64,000 nucleotides of DNA from Epiperipatus broadwayi (GCA_028023455.1 JAQFVV010012398.1:8642682-8706681); one strand, 5' to 3'. Shown: positions 1-12,221, counted from the stretch's first letter. Made by a program: numbers and translations. The notes: generated by a model not told the origin, from the letters alone.

Positions 1-1118
1 TTAAATCCCTTATAATTAACTAATATAAATAAAATTTTATAAATGAAAACTTCTTATTCAGTTATCTAAAGTAAATTTTAAAAATATTTTATTGAAAGAA
101 GTTCAAGTAGAAGTAAATAAATTGAATAATGAAGCTGTAAAATGACAATCAGTTGTGGAAACAATCAAATACTGATAGACATAAGTTTTAAAAAATGTAG
201 CTATGAAATATTGCTTAAAATCCTACCCAGGTTGTCACATTGCTAGTGATAAAAAGCTAAAGGTAGACTGAAACCCAATATGTCTCAATTGCTGTTCAAA
301 TGTAATATTACTCTAGAATGATAACTATTTAAGATTTTATTTATATTGCACAAAAAACATAAAAGAGAAAGAATGGATACAATTACTTTGAATGTCAATT
401 TGCAGAATATAAAAAAGGAAGAAAACAAAAAGCAAGAGAAAGTATGAAATCACAGATCGTTTAATTAGATGAGTATTTTAGAGGAAGTCCTAACAAATGC
501 TAAAGAACAAACATTTAAATCTTAAATAAAAAAGCCGCATCTGAAGAAATACTACTTAGAAAAAAAAGAAGCACTATAGAAGAGAATTTATTACTCATCT
601 TTTCCTTTTTTTATATATTATTGATTTTTTTATAGCATTGATCAAATCATAGCACAGAGAATTAATTTGTGTAAGCTTTTGTAATCTGATGATTTTATTT
701 GTTTTTATTTTTTTGAGAATATAAAAACATATTTTTTCACAAGAGGGAGAATATTTTAATATTTCATAAGATAAAACTATCTTGCAATTTTTTTTTTTTA
801 GGATTTGAAACTAAGTTGGATCACATTTAGAATTTTTTTTCAAGTTTCAAGAAGACTTAGGATCTTTCTTTAAGTAACTGACTCACACGAATTCCATAGA
901 AATAAATGGATACTTGTTTAATATTAGACAGAAAATAAAGATCCTAGTTTTTTGGGTTGGTAAAATGATATGATGCACATAAAACTAAAAATGAAATTTG
1001 TAATATAAAACAGTATTTGCTGATGGTAGAGATCTTTTATGTTTATAAAGGCATCAGTTTCATATTAACCTCTTATTTGTGGACTTGTTTAATTACACCA
1101 AAATGTATATACAACTAA
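1..1118. other. AT-rich DNA, no gene seen
   Basis: This stretch has many A and T runs and stop codons in all frames. I see no coding remnant, RNA gene or clear repeat boundary in it. Confidence 0.6.
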
Positions 1119-1368
1119 AATAAATACTATCACATGATCACCATTCCCTATGCTTACACAAGCTGATAATTAAATAGATAAAAAATGGCTGCTGGATGAT
1201 TGCATTAAATCCTAAAATTTAGGTGCACTGCTCTGAGATCTAAAGCTTATCACTGATGAAAGCCACAATCTAGAAACTAGTCTGGGGATATTGGATGAGT
1301 ATATGAAAAGCTTCTTGAATCCTCTACCTTACACTGGGCTGCATTACTATATGGTTTTGCCTGTAAAA
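1119..1368. repeat. Family A dispersed repeat, rearranged copy
   Basis: The left end (ATCACATGATCACC) matches the outer end of the foldback copies near 40.5 and 60.1 kb. The rest, from GGCTGCTGGATGATTGC through CTAGTCTGGGGATATTGG to GTTTTGCCTGT, matches the 40.8-41.0 kb arm in order. The segment that would link end to core is missing, so this copy is internally deleted. Family A has no recognisable protein. It could be a foldback or MITE-like element or a fragment of a larger retroelement. Confidence 0.65.
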
Positions 1369-4340
1369 TAAATACTCTATGCAGACTTTTTTTTAAAAAA
1401 AAAACTAAATGCATGATGAATTAAAAAAAAAACATGTAATCTGTTTTTATACAAACATATGTTATGTTCAGAATATTCAAGAATGCAATATTATTATTTA
1501 TCATAAGCTTCCAAAAATAATTAAACTAAGCTCATGTATTGCCAATGACAAAATAATCAGCACAACCAAGTTCTCAGACATAATCAAATGTCAAGATTGT
1601 AAAGATGACATAATGATGCAAATACTATATTTTATTCTTTCCAAAATCTCAAAAATAATGATAATTTCAGCTGACAAAGTCTTCTTTAATGCACAATACA
1701 TAGTAGCATTACCACAACAAAATAAACAGACATATTAAATTATATATATATATATATTAAAACTATTAAAAATTAAGTAATTACATATGATTAAAATTGT
1801 TCAAATATCCACATCTTCATTTTAAAGGTTAATCTTATCATAAACAATCTCATGTTGTATGAATCATTTTATACTAAGTCAGGCAATAATTCACATTGGG
1901 TAGAATAATAAGAGCTTGAATTAGATAGAAGCAGTAACACTATTTATTACTGCTCCTAATGAAAATGAATCACATTTTATAATATTTACACAGTTTTTAA
2001 TATATAAAATAATTTTTAAAAAATATAAAAAAATTAAAGAAACACTTTTAATCACTTGAATGCATTAAAAAGTAATATATATCGTAACATGGTAAATTAC
2101 ACTATCTTTTAATTAGTATTTTATCAAAAATCACATTTTTCCAATCTAATAATTATATTTAATAACTCAATTAATGCACTTAGCATTTTCTATGGAAATC
2201 AATCATGATCATCAATGATTAGTTTACTAATCCAGCCATGTGTATGGTTGTCATTTTTGTAATGTACTAAACTGGCCAATGCTGGAGCAATGATCAATAT
2301 AATCTGAATAAAATCTAGCTCAATAGGGGTCACCATTTTGTAGTAAACTATTGACAAAAATATGGGACAATAATATAAAAAAAAGTTTTACTATGTCTAA
2401 GAATTGGAACAACATCTATAACAATCTAGATTCAGCCTAAATATGGAATGTCATTTTATAAAAGCCCTAAAGTTGATTTGGCATTTTGCAATAATTGCCA
2501 CTTGTGCACGATCATCATCGGCTAGCATGAGATAGCTACTTTGTCACAATAATAATGGATTTTGATTTCACTACCTCTCTACATATATTTTATCAAGATT
2601 TGTTATAAAGAAATGTCCTCAAGGCTGATAATGTTTATCACTAAACAAAACATACTTTAATAAATAGTGACTCTGTAATAATTTCTGTACAATTATCTAA
2701 CTCAGGCATTGGTCATATTAGGCCATAACAATATTCCCCATATATGATTATTTAAATTGTCCATTACAATATGATAAAATACTACTAACAATCTATATTA
2801 AAATCTAACTTATCCAGATAATGTTTAACAAAAAATAAAGTCAACTAGATCACCACTCCAAATATCAACAAATGTATCACACTTACAAAGTAAACTGTAA
2901 TAAGAAGTAAAATCGTATATCATTGCCCTAAACAATGATGAGTGCTTGAGATATCTACTCAATTGATAATTGAACAAAACTAAATTCGACATACTTTATT
3001 AATTTAATATCATTTTTAGTAATTCAAATTTATCTTAATATTTAATGATATTCTATTTAAATAGATTAGTTTCTAAATAATTATAAGTACATTTTCGGAA
3101 AACATTTTATAAACTTATACACTATTTTAAATGTTTAAACAAAATAAATCTTTATTCAATTTTATATCTATTTTAATAAAACATAATATAAACATTTCAT
3201 TCGTATCCTACAGTAGAGCGATATGCAATTATTATTTCATTTATTTTCTAAAATGAAAAACTCCGCAAGAATTTATTATCAATAAATCTAATAAGTAATT
3301 TCACATTTTACAATATCCAATCACATTATATAAAATATACTCTAAGTTTTCGACGGATGTTTACTGAATTACCATCGCTTATATTATCCATTTAAATCTC
3401 TAGGCAATCGAATATAAAATGGACTCTGTAATAATTAAGCTATATATGATAATAATTGGCAGTTATCCAAGCCAAAGATAATATTCAGTTATGTTAGTTA
3501 ACGAAATTTATGATCTCTAGCTCAAAAAAATTTAAAAAGTAATTAAGATAAGTCATTCTGACTAATGACAAAACACAACCGATAAAGATTTTTATAACCA
3601 GACAAAAATAAGCAAATAGATCATCAACTCTGAGCTAATAAAATTATTTTACTAGTAATATTGATTTAAATAAATAAACAAATATTTGAATGCATTAATA
3701 AATAAAAATTTCGTTTGTAATGGGATTAAAAGAAAAATGATGATGTATAAAATATATCATATATCTAATTCTAGTTCACTTACCAAAATAAATTTGAATC
3801 TTTGACCAGATTTTAAATACCAAAATTACCTTATGCATTCAAGAAAAAATAATGAAACAGATTCATTTGATTTAAAATCAACTTTAAATTCATTGATTTA
3901 TAAAATAAAAATGAATAACAGTAATAAAAGAATAAAAAAAGAGGAACATCCATCGATGTTTGGCAACAGACTAAAATTAATAAAAGTAATAAATCTATAT
4001 GTATGGAACTCCAAATATGTTACGTGACAATAACACAAAATGAAAACGGAAGGAGAAATTTGAAATATATATAATGATTAAAAAAAAGTGTGATAAAAAA
4101 TGGAACTCTATTTATTCATTAATGCAATAATAATTAAACAAACATAAAAAAAATAACTGTTATAATTTAAACACCGATATTTTCAAGTTAAATTTTGAAC
4201 ATACAAAAAAAATGAAATATTTGGAAACATCAGGTTGTATTAAATAAGAGCCTAAATGAGAACTAAATGAATTTCTCCGATCTTTTCATTGCGTGAATTC
4301 TATCATACCCATAATTATGACCACACACATTCGAAAAAGA
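1369..4340. other. AT-rich DNA, two unassigned short open frames
   Basis: A 109-codon frame at 1409-1738 (+) and a 64-codon frame at 3833-4027 (+) are open. Both are Asn/Lys/Ile-rich, as random AT-rich DNA would be, and neither shows a domain. A (TA)n run sits at 1741-1757. I see nothing else supportable. Confidence 0.5.
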
Positions 4341-4344
4341 TAAA

Positions 4345-4412
4345 TGATCATCAATATATGTATAGCTGAAATGAGCTTAGAAGTCTGTGTTCAAATCCCC
4401 TATACAATTAAA
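4345..4412 (+). repeat. tRNA-like SINE head, degraded
   Basis: The segment contains AAGTCTGTGTTCAAATCCCC, which resembles a Pol III B box in the same setting as copies near 14.58, 18.83 and 38.09 kb. The A-box side is weak. This is a decayed copy of the tRNA-derived family described at 14535. Confidence 0.4.
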
Positions 4413-5300
4413 CTCCAGGTATATGAAGCATACTTGTATTTCAAATATTATATTAGTTTTCTTCATTCATATCTTTAATTGCCTTACATTCGTGTTTCCA
4501 GAACTGGAAAATTATCTAATTTGAAACAACTATTTGCCACAAAATTATCTTTTCTCAATTAATTATCTATTCCATTAAACTAGATAATTACACATTTCCT
4601 ACTTTTAGAAAATTTTTAATAAGAATTCAGTCAACAACAGTGCTTATGAATAAAATTAAATCAAGTGTAACACTAGCAGAAGACTCAGTGTAATTAGGCC
4701 CAACTGTGAATTATAACTGCAAGCTTTTGGTCACTACTTTAACAGCAAAAGCATTACAGGATATGGATAATTCAAAAAGCAATACATTATATCAAAAAAT
4801 ATTTATTACAACAAATTATTTTAGTCTTCTGATTGATTTTAAATCAGCTTTCAATCTAGGAAATTGGCCCCTATCTTATACAACAAAAATGGCACAGGTC
4901 ATCACTAACTAATACAATCAAAAATTTATTTAATGATTTTTTTACTAAAGGCAACATGAGAATATTTTGAAAGCTCTAGCTTCTCTTAAAAAATCCTCCA
5001 TGGCTTCTATTTTGTCTTCTCTTTTCATCACACTCTGCATAAATCTTCTTATAGAAAGAAGGTAATAAATCAGCGTTTGGTCTGCGTATATTGCACATTA
5101 ATTATAAGATATGCCCTGCATGATTTAATGTAATTTTAGAATAATGTACTCTGGAATTCAATGTACATGGGTCATAGTTTCAGCTCTGTCACCTTCACTT
5201 TTGGTTCTCAAACTTATTATAAACACCAAAGCAAAAAAACATTTGATATATTATTACATTCAAATTATTATTCTGATGATGATGATTCAAAACAAACATT
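4413..5300. other. AT-rich DNA, no gene seen
   Basis: A 68-codon frame at 4706-4912 (+) is open but has no recognisable motif. Nothing else is supportable. Confidence 0.5.
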
Positions 5301-5900
5301 ATTGAATATTTAATAGTTACATAGATAATTGAGCATGCATGGAATTTTACAATTATGCTATTATGTGACAGATTTATAGGGTGTGTGGGGTTACAGATTA
5401 TAAATGAGTACAGGGCATAGGTTTTTATAAATCATAATACAATCATTGTATCACTATCACATTATTAGATTACATTGGATATGTACAGAATATAGATTGC
5501 TGTAAATAATAATGTAATTATTAGGTAACCATTACTTATGGATTAATAGATTTGATGAGGTGCTTATTAGGAGGATATGAGTGAAACATTCATTTATTTA
5601 TTTGTACACATTTAAAAATTATATATTTTGCTGGGTACACAAATGGTTTTTGCAGGTATAGATTACATAGACTATATCAGGTTACATGTAATTATAAATA
5701 CATACAGGCAATAGGATCTGCAGAGTATAATCATTAGGTAATTTATTTACAATAAATTTGGTGTATTTGATGGGTATTTATGTGGGTTATATGAGGAGCA
5801 TTTTATAAATTTATTTATACACATAGGCTATATAAGGTTTCAAATTATAGAAGTGTTTTATGAGATATAATAAACAGTCTATAACAGGTATAGTTGGTGG
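5300..5900 (+). repeat. GT-rich degenerate internal repeats
   Basis: The plus strand turns T and G rich, and phrases such as ATTAGGTAA, GGTTACA and TTTATAAAT recur with the same neighbours. They suggest a very degenerate repeat with a period of very roughly 200 bases. No unit boundary can be set by eye. Confidence 0.3.
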
Positions 5901-7300
5901 TAAATGTTAGTGCAGGTTTCTATATTGCAAAAAGTGCTGTTAAATCTTCTCCCAGGGATTACATATTCTTGATGGTTTGTATATGAGGTTGAAGCACAAC
6001 ACTGTGGGGGTTTGTAGATAATTATTGTTGTCTCTGCTATTTTCAACTTTATGGTAGTGATGCAGCAGGGGTGCTATATAAGATTTTCAGGGTGTGAGAG
6101 GTTTACTATCTGATGATGGTTGCTTATGGCTGGCAAAATCTTGTTTTGGTGATACTCATTTGATGTTTGCATGTATTTAATTTTTATTTTGTATGTTGAT
6201 GGTTTCAGTATTTTAGCATGGTTTATTTTATGAAGTGTCTTCTGGTGAGAAAATATAGCTTGGTGATAGGAGGGCATTGTCTATCTGCATGGTGTTATTT
6301 TTTGGAACATGAGCTGACATCACTGCCCTGCATTCAACCTCAAGTGCCTTGGCTCTTTTTGGCTCATGATTTTTTTCTGGGCTGTTCAGGCTTCCTCTTG
6401 CCCTCTTGGGGGAAGGTATTCATATTGCTATTGATGACATGGAATGAAGGTGTCCATCATTTGTGTAGATGTTATATTTATTATTAGAGTGGCTGTGTTG
6501 TGTATTATTGACTGATTCTGTCTGAGTTGTTGGTTTGTTTGTTGTAATTGCATGGTGAGTTTAAGCTTTGGTCTACAGATGTTGGAGCTGAGTTTATAGC
6601 ACTATCTTATGAATTGTTAGGGTTTTATGGTAAATCAATTAGGTGTTTTTTATTGGTGTTGGTGTTTTGGTTTTGGTAATGAATGCATTAGATAATTTGA
6701 CTATTGGTATGGCTGCACTGTAAGCATTATGTATGGAACATTGAATAGCAGCATGACCACATTGCTTATAAGAGTAAAATAGAACTTGAAGCCTCTAATG
6801 TCTAGGCACATTGTAGCCCCTGTTGAATGACCTGTGTAGGTATGATATTAGGGTATGTGTTGTTAAGAAGTTGGATTTTAAACTCAAAGTTATTACTAGG
6901 TACTGGAACTGGAGTGTCTTTAATGCATACAGGCTGGAATAAGAAGACCCTCCCAAAGAGTTGCACTATTTTGTGAAAATCCTGTATGGTGTAACCAAAG
7001 TAGCTAAGATGATTTTTGTTGACAGTATTTAAAGCAAAATTTTATAGAGGTTTTAATTTTTGTTTGAAAGCAGACTCTTATTGCCATGTATCTTGGCTTG
7101 GGATGGTTAGCAACAAACAGCTGCATCTCACAGATGATGCAGGCTGATGGCTTTATACAGTAGTGCTTTGGGAAATTGCTATAGAGAAGTTCTTTGGGAG
7201 AAGAAGCACTTCAAAATAGTGAAGAGCCTTTTGGTATGATATTGCTGAAAGTTTCACCAATGCTCTGCAACATATCAATTGTATATACCGTAATGAAAGG
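5900..7300 (-). pseudogene. Possible retroelement ORF1/Gag-like relic
   Basis: Reading the minus strand gives frame-broken but protein-like stretches. One around 6730-6775 reads YKQCGHAAIQC, which resembles a CCHC zinc knuckle (nucleic-acid-binding, usual in Gag and LINE ORF1 proteins) that has lost its first Cys spacing. Just upstream in protein order are NFEFKIQLLNNTYPN-like residues, and further downstream a basic stretch reads FPQEGKRKPEQPRKK. The frame is interrupted by several stops and shifts. The open frames at 6074-6277 (-) and 6218-6487 (+) lie inside it and are not taken as genes. If this reading is right, it may be ORF1 of the element whose Penelope-like or LINE part lies nearby, but nothing proves the link. 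Confidence 0.25.
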
Positions 7301-7599
7301 GGGAGTTGATTATCTTGTGTTTGCAAATCTGGATTTTTAATATTATTTATGTTTGATTTTTTAATTCTGGTAATTGTTTTGGTGATGGAGGAGCTCAGAT
7401 TATTTTTAGTGATATTAGCATAGGTATTATTTTTGTCAATTTATTAAAAAAATTGCTGAGTTTGAATTAGTGACAACAAGTTAGATACATGCTTTGTTGG
7501 CAGCCATCTCAAATTTTTAGCATTAGTGAGAGTTGTTTTATAAAAAAAAATTTGAATGAAAAAATGCACACATATCTTTGAAAAATAATATAGGTGCTA

Positions 7600-8116
7600 T
7601 TGCACCTGACCTCAAAGCTACTTTACTTAAAAACAAAATAAAATCTATTATTCTGAAAGTGCTTTCAAGAGATGTGCTCTCATCTTCATAACTCTGAGTG
7701 AAGTAATTATATGCAAATTATGCAAAGTTCAAAGGTTAATTACTCCATCTCTTTGAAATCGTGAAGTATGTGTCCTTGCGGTTGATGGCATTGCAATCCA
7801 TCACAATGAAGAAAGCCTCCTTAACTTTTCTTTTTACATCATGCCTTTCTCTGCAGACCAGGTTGACATCTTGTCATTTACACTGGTGTCCTGTTAGTAT
7901 CTGATGAAGTGCAAAAATGGAATAACGTAATGGATCTGACTGAGCTTTGATGTATGCATATTTGTGTTGTATTAATCTGTTTTCTATTGCTGCCTTGGTT
8001 TCCCTGTAATATGAGGCTCTACAATTTGCATGAGCACATGCAATATTATAAATGGCTTGAGGTGTTTGAGTAGTGTTAGTTTATCTTTCATGTTGTTAAG
8101 TAATCTGTTAGAACTG
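7600..8116 (-). pseudogene. Penelope-like element C-terminal GIY-YIG endonuclease relic (reverse copy)
   Basis: On the minus strand the arm reads VIYNIAC, a Cys-spaced linker, SYYRETKAAIENRLIQHK, then DVNLVCRERHDVKRKVKEAF and INRKDTYF before a stop near 7740. This is the layout of the GIY-YIG endonuclease at the C-terminus of Penelope-like retroelements: a GIY-like strand, a Y-x-G strand, a conserved Arg in the following helix, and a tail with an INR-like motif. Here the YIG Gly is replaced by Arg (YYRET). Beyond the stop the minus strand continues through GATGAGAGCACATCTCTTG, which resembles Penelope-like 3' regions. It is a pseudogene fragment with no reverse-transcriptase part visible next to it. 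It retains the natural C-terminal tail that the opposed plus-strand copy lacks. Confidence 0.7.
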
Positions 8117-8452
8117 AAGGGGAGGGTACAAAAATTAGTTGAATCTGTCTATCCCCCCCCCCAGTTCTAACAGATTACAACATGAAAGATAAACTAACAC
8201 TGACTCAAACACCTCAAGTCATTTATAATATTGCATGTAATCATGCAAATTGTAGAGCCTCATATTATGGTGAAACCAAGGCAGCAATAGAAACCAGATT
8301 AGTACAACACAAATATGCATACATCAAAGCACAGTCAGATCCATCATGTTATTTCATTTTTGCACTTCATCAGACACTAACAGGGCACTGGTATGAACCA
8401 CAAGATGTCAACCTGGTCTGCAGAGAAAGGCATGATGTAAAAAGAAAAGTTA
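7823..8452. repeat. Inverted repeat of two Penelope-like fragments, arms ~292 bp, loop ~45 bp
   Basis: Arm 7823-8116 and arm 8162-8452 are reverse complements with scattered mismatches, for example CAGTTCTAACAGATTAC against its complement at 8101-8116. The loop holds a C10 run at 8153-8162. Penelope-like elements often occur as partial copies in inverted order, which would give this structure. Confidence 0.85.
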
Positions 8453-8595
8453 CTTCTTATGCACAAGCCTTCTGGAATCCATTGATTACTCTGGCTTGTA
8501 CTGAGTGGCACTACTGTATGGAGAGTTTTGCCTGTTTTAAGAAGCATGTAATAGCAGAAGCATCTACTACAGCAGTTGCACAAACCAGAGAATAA
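8182..8595 (+). pseudogene. Penelope-like GIY-YIG fragment fused to Family A repeat
   Basis: The 137-codon frame begins at an in-frame ATG that is not a native start. Residues about 12-90 read VIYNIAC, a linker with two Cys, YYGETKAAIETR, QHKYAYIKA and VNLVCRERHDVKRKV. This is the nuclease fold with the GIY-like and Y-x-G strands and the catalytic-type Arg (IETR) preserved. In Penelope-like elements this domain nicks target DNA for target-primed reverse transcription. From about residue 91 the frame leaves the Penelope tail seen in the reverse copy and translates Family A repeat DNA (TTATGCACAAGCCTTCTGG onward), so the C-terminus is a chance fusion. The open frame at 8377-8583 (-) is its shadow. 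It is a fragment with no sign of expression. Confidence 0.65.
8453..8560 (+). repeat. Family A fragment
   Basis: TTATGCACAAGCCTTCTGG, TCCATTGATTACTCTGGC and AGAGTTTTGCCTGTTTTAA match the same-order blocks at 40930-41010 and 60270-60355. It joins directly to the Penelope-like arm, with the break near 8453. Confidence 0.75.
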
Positions 8596-8599
8596 TTCC

Positions 8600-10613
8600 A
8601 GTTACTTTTGTGTAGTCACTTGTATATATTTATGTATATAATAGAGAATTACATATAATAATAAATAAATTTTAGTTTTGTACTTTAATATATATATATA
8701 TAATTTTTGTAAATGAATTTTTTGCTAACTACTTCTATTATAAAAACATTCATTAAAATTTATTTTGTACATTATTTAATTACCATTTTTTATGTTTTGA
8801 TCTATTTATCTATAATAAACAATATTATTTCAAAGCTTACAAAGTACATGGTTTCATTATATTTTGGGTTCTTTGTTAACATCTAGTGTTACTCATAGTT
8901 TGAAGGAGAGTGCTTTGCTCCTCTTAATTATATATATATTAAGCTATATTAATTCATGTTTACATTTATTAACTTCTACTTGAAATAAAAACAAAATTTA
9001 CTAAAAGTATGTCTTCATTTCTGGATATTTGATTAATAATTTAATAATTATTAATGCCATATTTTAATTTTATTCTGACTTTTTAACAATGTTAGTATGG
9101 TTAAGTTTATAATCTTTAGAAAATTTAAAAAATAAATGGATTCATTCTATATTTAGCCATTTGTTAGTATATAATCTTATTTATTCATAGCATGAAGGAG
9201 ACTCCTTGTAATTACATATAATAAACGATATATATATAATCTAAAAATTAAAATAAAACGAAACAATGAAAGCAGTACGCTTTTGTTATTATTTTATAGA
9301 TTATTACATTTATTACATATATAATATAAAAGTATTTGTATATATTTTTTTATTATGAAAATTGAATTTTTAGTCTTCTTAATACAATTATTAATTTATT
9401 TTTGTTTGCTTAATGTTTCCAATATATTTAGGTTAATATAGTCAGATTAATTTATATATTAAACAATTATTTTTACTCTATATAATTACTATATTTTTAA
9501 ATAATAAAAACATTTACTAACTTTTTTTTATTAATAATTCTGCTTTTATTAAATTAAATGACTTTCAATAATAATAAAAAACAACTCATATTAATAAAAA
9601 AAAAAAAGACTGGTAAATATTTTTATTATGTTTTTATTATTAAAAAATTAAAATAATGTGTTTAATATAAAAATAATTAATATTTAAATAAATACAACCA
9701 TATTAGTTTAAATATATTGAAAATATTAAGAAATAATTAATAACATACATAAATAAGTTTCTATAAAAATAACTATATTAAAAAAACTAAAAATCCAATT
9801 TATATAATGAAATATATACACACATACTTTTAAGTGATATATATATATAACATTTTAGATTTCACTGTAGTAAATATTAGATGTAACTATAAAATTATAA
9901 GCTTTAACTCAATAGTCGAAGTCGGCTAAGCACATACAGTTAAAAACCATATTTTATGAAACCTTTTCTAGGATTACAGTTTTATGTTAGATAATAGATA
10001 CTTCGTATAAAATATTTTGATTTGATCATTAGCATTTGTGAGATTGATTGATGGTTTCAGTATTTTTTACATATAATGTCTATCATCTGTATGCATGTTA
10101 TCTGCAATAAGAATATCGCAAGTTTCATAACAATGATGATTCATTCTAAACTTTGTGATGGTTATTAAAATTCGTGGGTAGAAATAAATCTAATTAATTT
10201 GCAATAAGATACATATGTATAGAATAGACTTTTTCAGCATATATATAGACACAATATAAAAGCTCGTACAGACAAATTGTCATCAACAAAAACAATTAAC
10301 AAAAATTAAATGACCTACATATTCTTTTATTTAACAAAAACGAAAAAAAAAATATTTTCTTTTTGTAAAAGACAAATACATATATAGAAATAATTAAATA
10401 TTAAAAATCTTAATCTTTTTCTCTTTTCCTATAACTTTTATTTTTAAAATGAAATTTTTTTAATGCCTTTATGTTATATATAAATAGACATTCAGATCCC
10501 ACTTCTGAATAGTGAATTAAGTAAAAATATCATTCCTGCGTATACTACTAATTTAATTAAAATAAACATTTCATTGTGAGAAAATCTTAATTTGCTAAAA
10601 ATAAAAAGTGTGT
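8600..10613. other. Very AT-rich DNA with TA runs, no gene seen
   Basis: Several (TA)n tracts and poly-A/T runs are present. Two short lines, AGTTTGAAGGAGAGTGC near 8898 and GCATGAAGGAGACTCC near 9193, look weakly related. No coding remnant was found. Confidence 0.5.
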
Positions 10614-11401
10614 ATTACCTCAACATACTTTATTGAAGTATGAAGTCTCTGAATTGTCTTTCTGCTAAGTACCCATGTCTTAGATCCATAAATAATAACA
10701 GGTAAAACACATTTATTAAAAACTTTCCTTTACAAACATAGGCATATTTTCTTTTAATATTGTTATCTTTACCAAAAGCATTCCATCCAAGTTTAATTCT
10801 ATGATTAATTTCATCCACTGTGTTTTCATCTGTAGTAATAATCTGACCAAGATATTTGTAGTTGTTAACTTCTTCTAACTCAGCATTATCAATCTTCATT
10901 TTTATTTTTTAAGAAAATCCATTGAACATTACTTTGGTCTTTTTAACATTTACTTTTAATCTTACTTTCTTACTTTCATCTGATAATTCTTGCAACCTTT
11001 CCTGAAACCCTAAAGTATTATTTGTAAAAACAATTACATCATCCAAACTCTAGATGACTTAAATAATCTTCATTTACCAAAAAGAAATTGAAAATGAAAT
11101 ATAAGGATGAGAGAACAAACAAGTGTTATTGATATCATTGAAAGAATTAAAAAAACTGAAATGAAATTGAGCTGGACATATTGCTAAAAGAGATGATGTT
11201 AGATAGACAGTTGAAATCTGAAACTAGATTCCAAGAGGTTGTAGAAGACATGTAAAGAGATTACATGTGTGATAAATAGATGAAATAAAGAAGTGTGTAT
11301 GAGTGATGAGAAGAAGAGAGGCTACAGATAGGAGAAGATAGATTGAACATACCCTGTAGTATATTGATAATGGTTGATTAAGATGATAATTACCTCAACA
11401 T
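10614..11401. mobile_element. RTE-type non-LTR retrotransposon 3' end with 5' inversion (twin priming)
   Basis: The insertion lies between two identical 13-bp copies of ATTACCTCAACAT at 10614-10626 and 11389-11401. The left part, about 10627-11050, is on the minus strand. It reads FADDVIVFTNN, ELSDESKK, KVMFNGFS, then NNYKYLGQIIT and IKLGWNAFGK, which is the reverse-transcriptase palm end and thumb region. The right part, about 11085-11388, is on the plus strand. It continues with the C-terminal region (RTNKCY, ARRDD-like and WIELG-like remnants, full of stops) and ends in a GATGAT-like tail. Upstream protein sequence inverted next to downstream sequence in normal order, inside one target-site duplication, is the mark of twin-primed LINE integration. 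It is dead: no endonuclease, truncated 5' end, many stops. The 89-codon frame at 10630-10899 (-) is its inverted part. Confidence 0.88.
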
Positions 11402-12140
11402 CTATGTTCATTTTTCTACTTATTAAATTGGCTTACATTTTCAACTAAATGGGCATCTAAGGTAAAAGTTTGCTGATGATTTTTCCCATTACTAGCCAAT
11501 AAAGGATTTTAATTTTTTAACACTAACTTCAAAATAAAAGTTTGTATATATTGATATATTGCATTTATAAAGGCAATGTTCTTGTTTTTGATTTAATCAA
11601 TTCAAATTAAAAATTCACCATCAAATCTGTATCACTTCTTGATTCCTTATTTATTAACTGGCTTTTACACAATTTCTAAAACCACTATCATAAAAATCAA
11701 AAACAAAGTTAATGTTAGTACATATTCTTGTGTAATTCTAGTTTTTATTTCAAATAATTCATATTTTCCACTTGTAGTATTAATACTTCCTCCCATTCAA
11801 TAATGCAGAAGCTGTATTATATCACTAAACATTAGTAGACAACCAATTAATTTCAAACAATGCCATATATCTATTTGATTAATTAAGACAAATGTCTTCG
11901 CCAAATCAATAAAAGCACTATATAAATTATTTTTTTATTACTGACACTTGTTTTACATTTTTGGCAACAAAAACCACATCTCCAATACTTCTTGATTTTC
12001 TATAATCACAGTGAGTCTCTGGTGCCTATTCATCTATGATTGAAAGCAACCAATTTAACAAAATTCTTGAAAATACTTTTGCTACAGTGGTTAATAGTGA
12101 TATTTTATAATCATTACTATACCGTTATCTATTCCCCTCA
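11402..12140 (-). pseudogene. Non-LTR reverse transcriptase relic, second family
   Basis: Minus-strand translation with frame breaks gives ISLLTTVAKVFSRILLNW, then PETHCDYRKSRS (a GFR-type motif with Gly changed to Asp), DVVFVAKNVKQ, DIWHCLKLIGC, ITQEYVLTLTLFLIFM (the RT motif usually written GVKQGCVLAPTLF), and near 11460 FTLDAHLVENV. These motifs fall in the order of a non-LTR reverse transcriptase and differ from the RTE copies in this window, so this is a separate family. Stops and shifts break it throughout and the YADD/FADD box is not readable. It abuts the right target-site duplication of the preceding RTE insertion, so that RTE may have landed next to or inside it. Confidence 0.65.
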
Positions 12141-12221
12141 TTGTTAAATATAATAAATATAATGATGAAGATTCAAATATAATGTATATACAAGGTTGTA
12201 TATTCCTTGTGGTTATATGAT

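Noticed and set aside
1409-1738. 109-codon plus-strand frame
   Set aside because: AT-rich composition, no domain, no second copy and no splice context. A frame of this length is not strong evidence in a 64-kb six-frame search, though chance cannot be proven by eye.
6218-6487. 89-codon plus-strand hydrophobic frame, membrane-protein-like
   Set aside because: T/G-rich DNA gives Leu/Phe/Trp-rich translations by composition. No family, and the opposite strand reads better as a retroelement relic.
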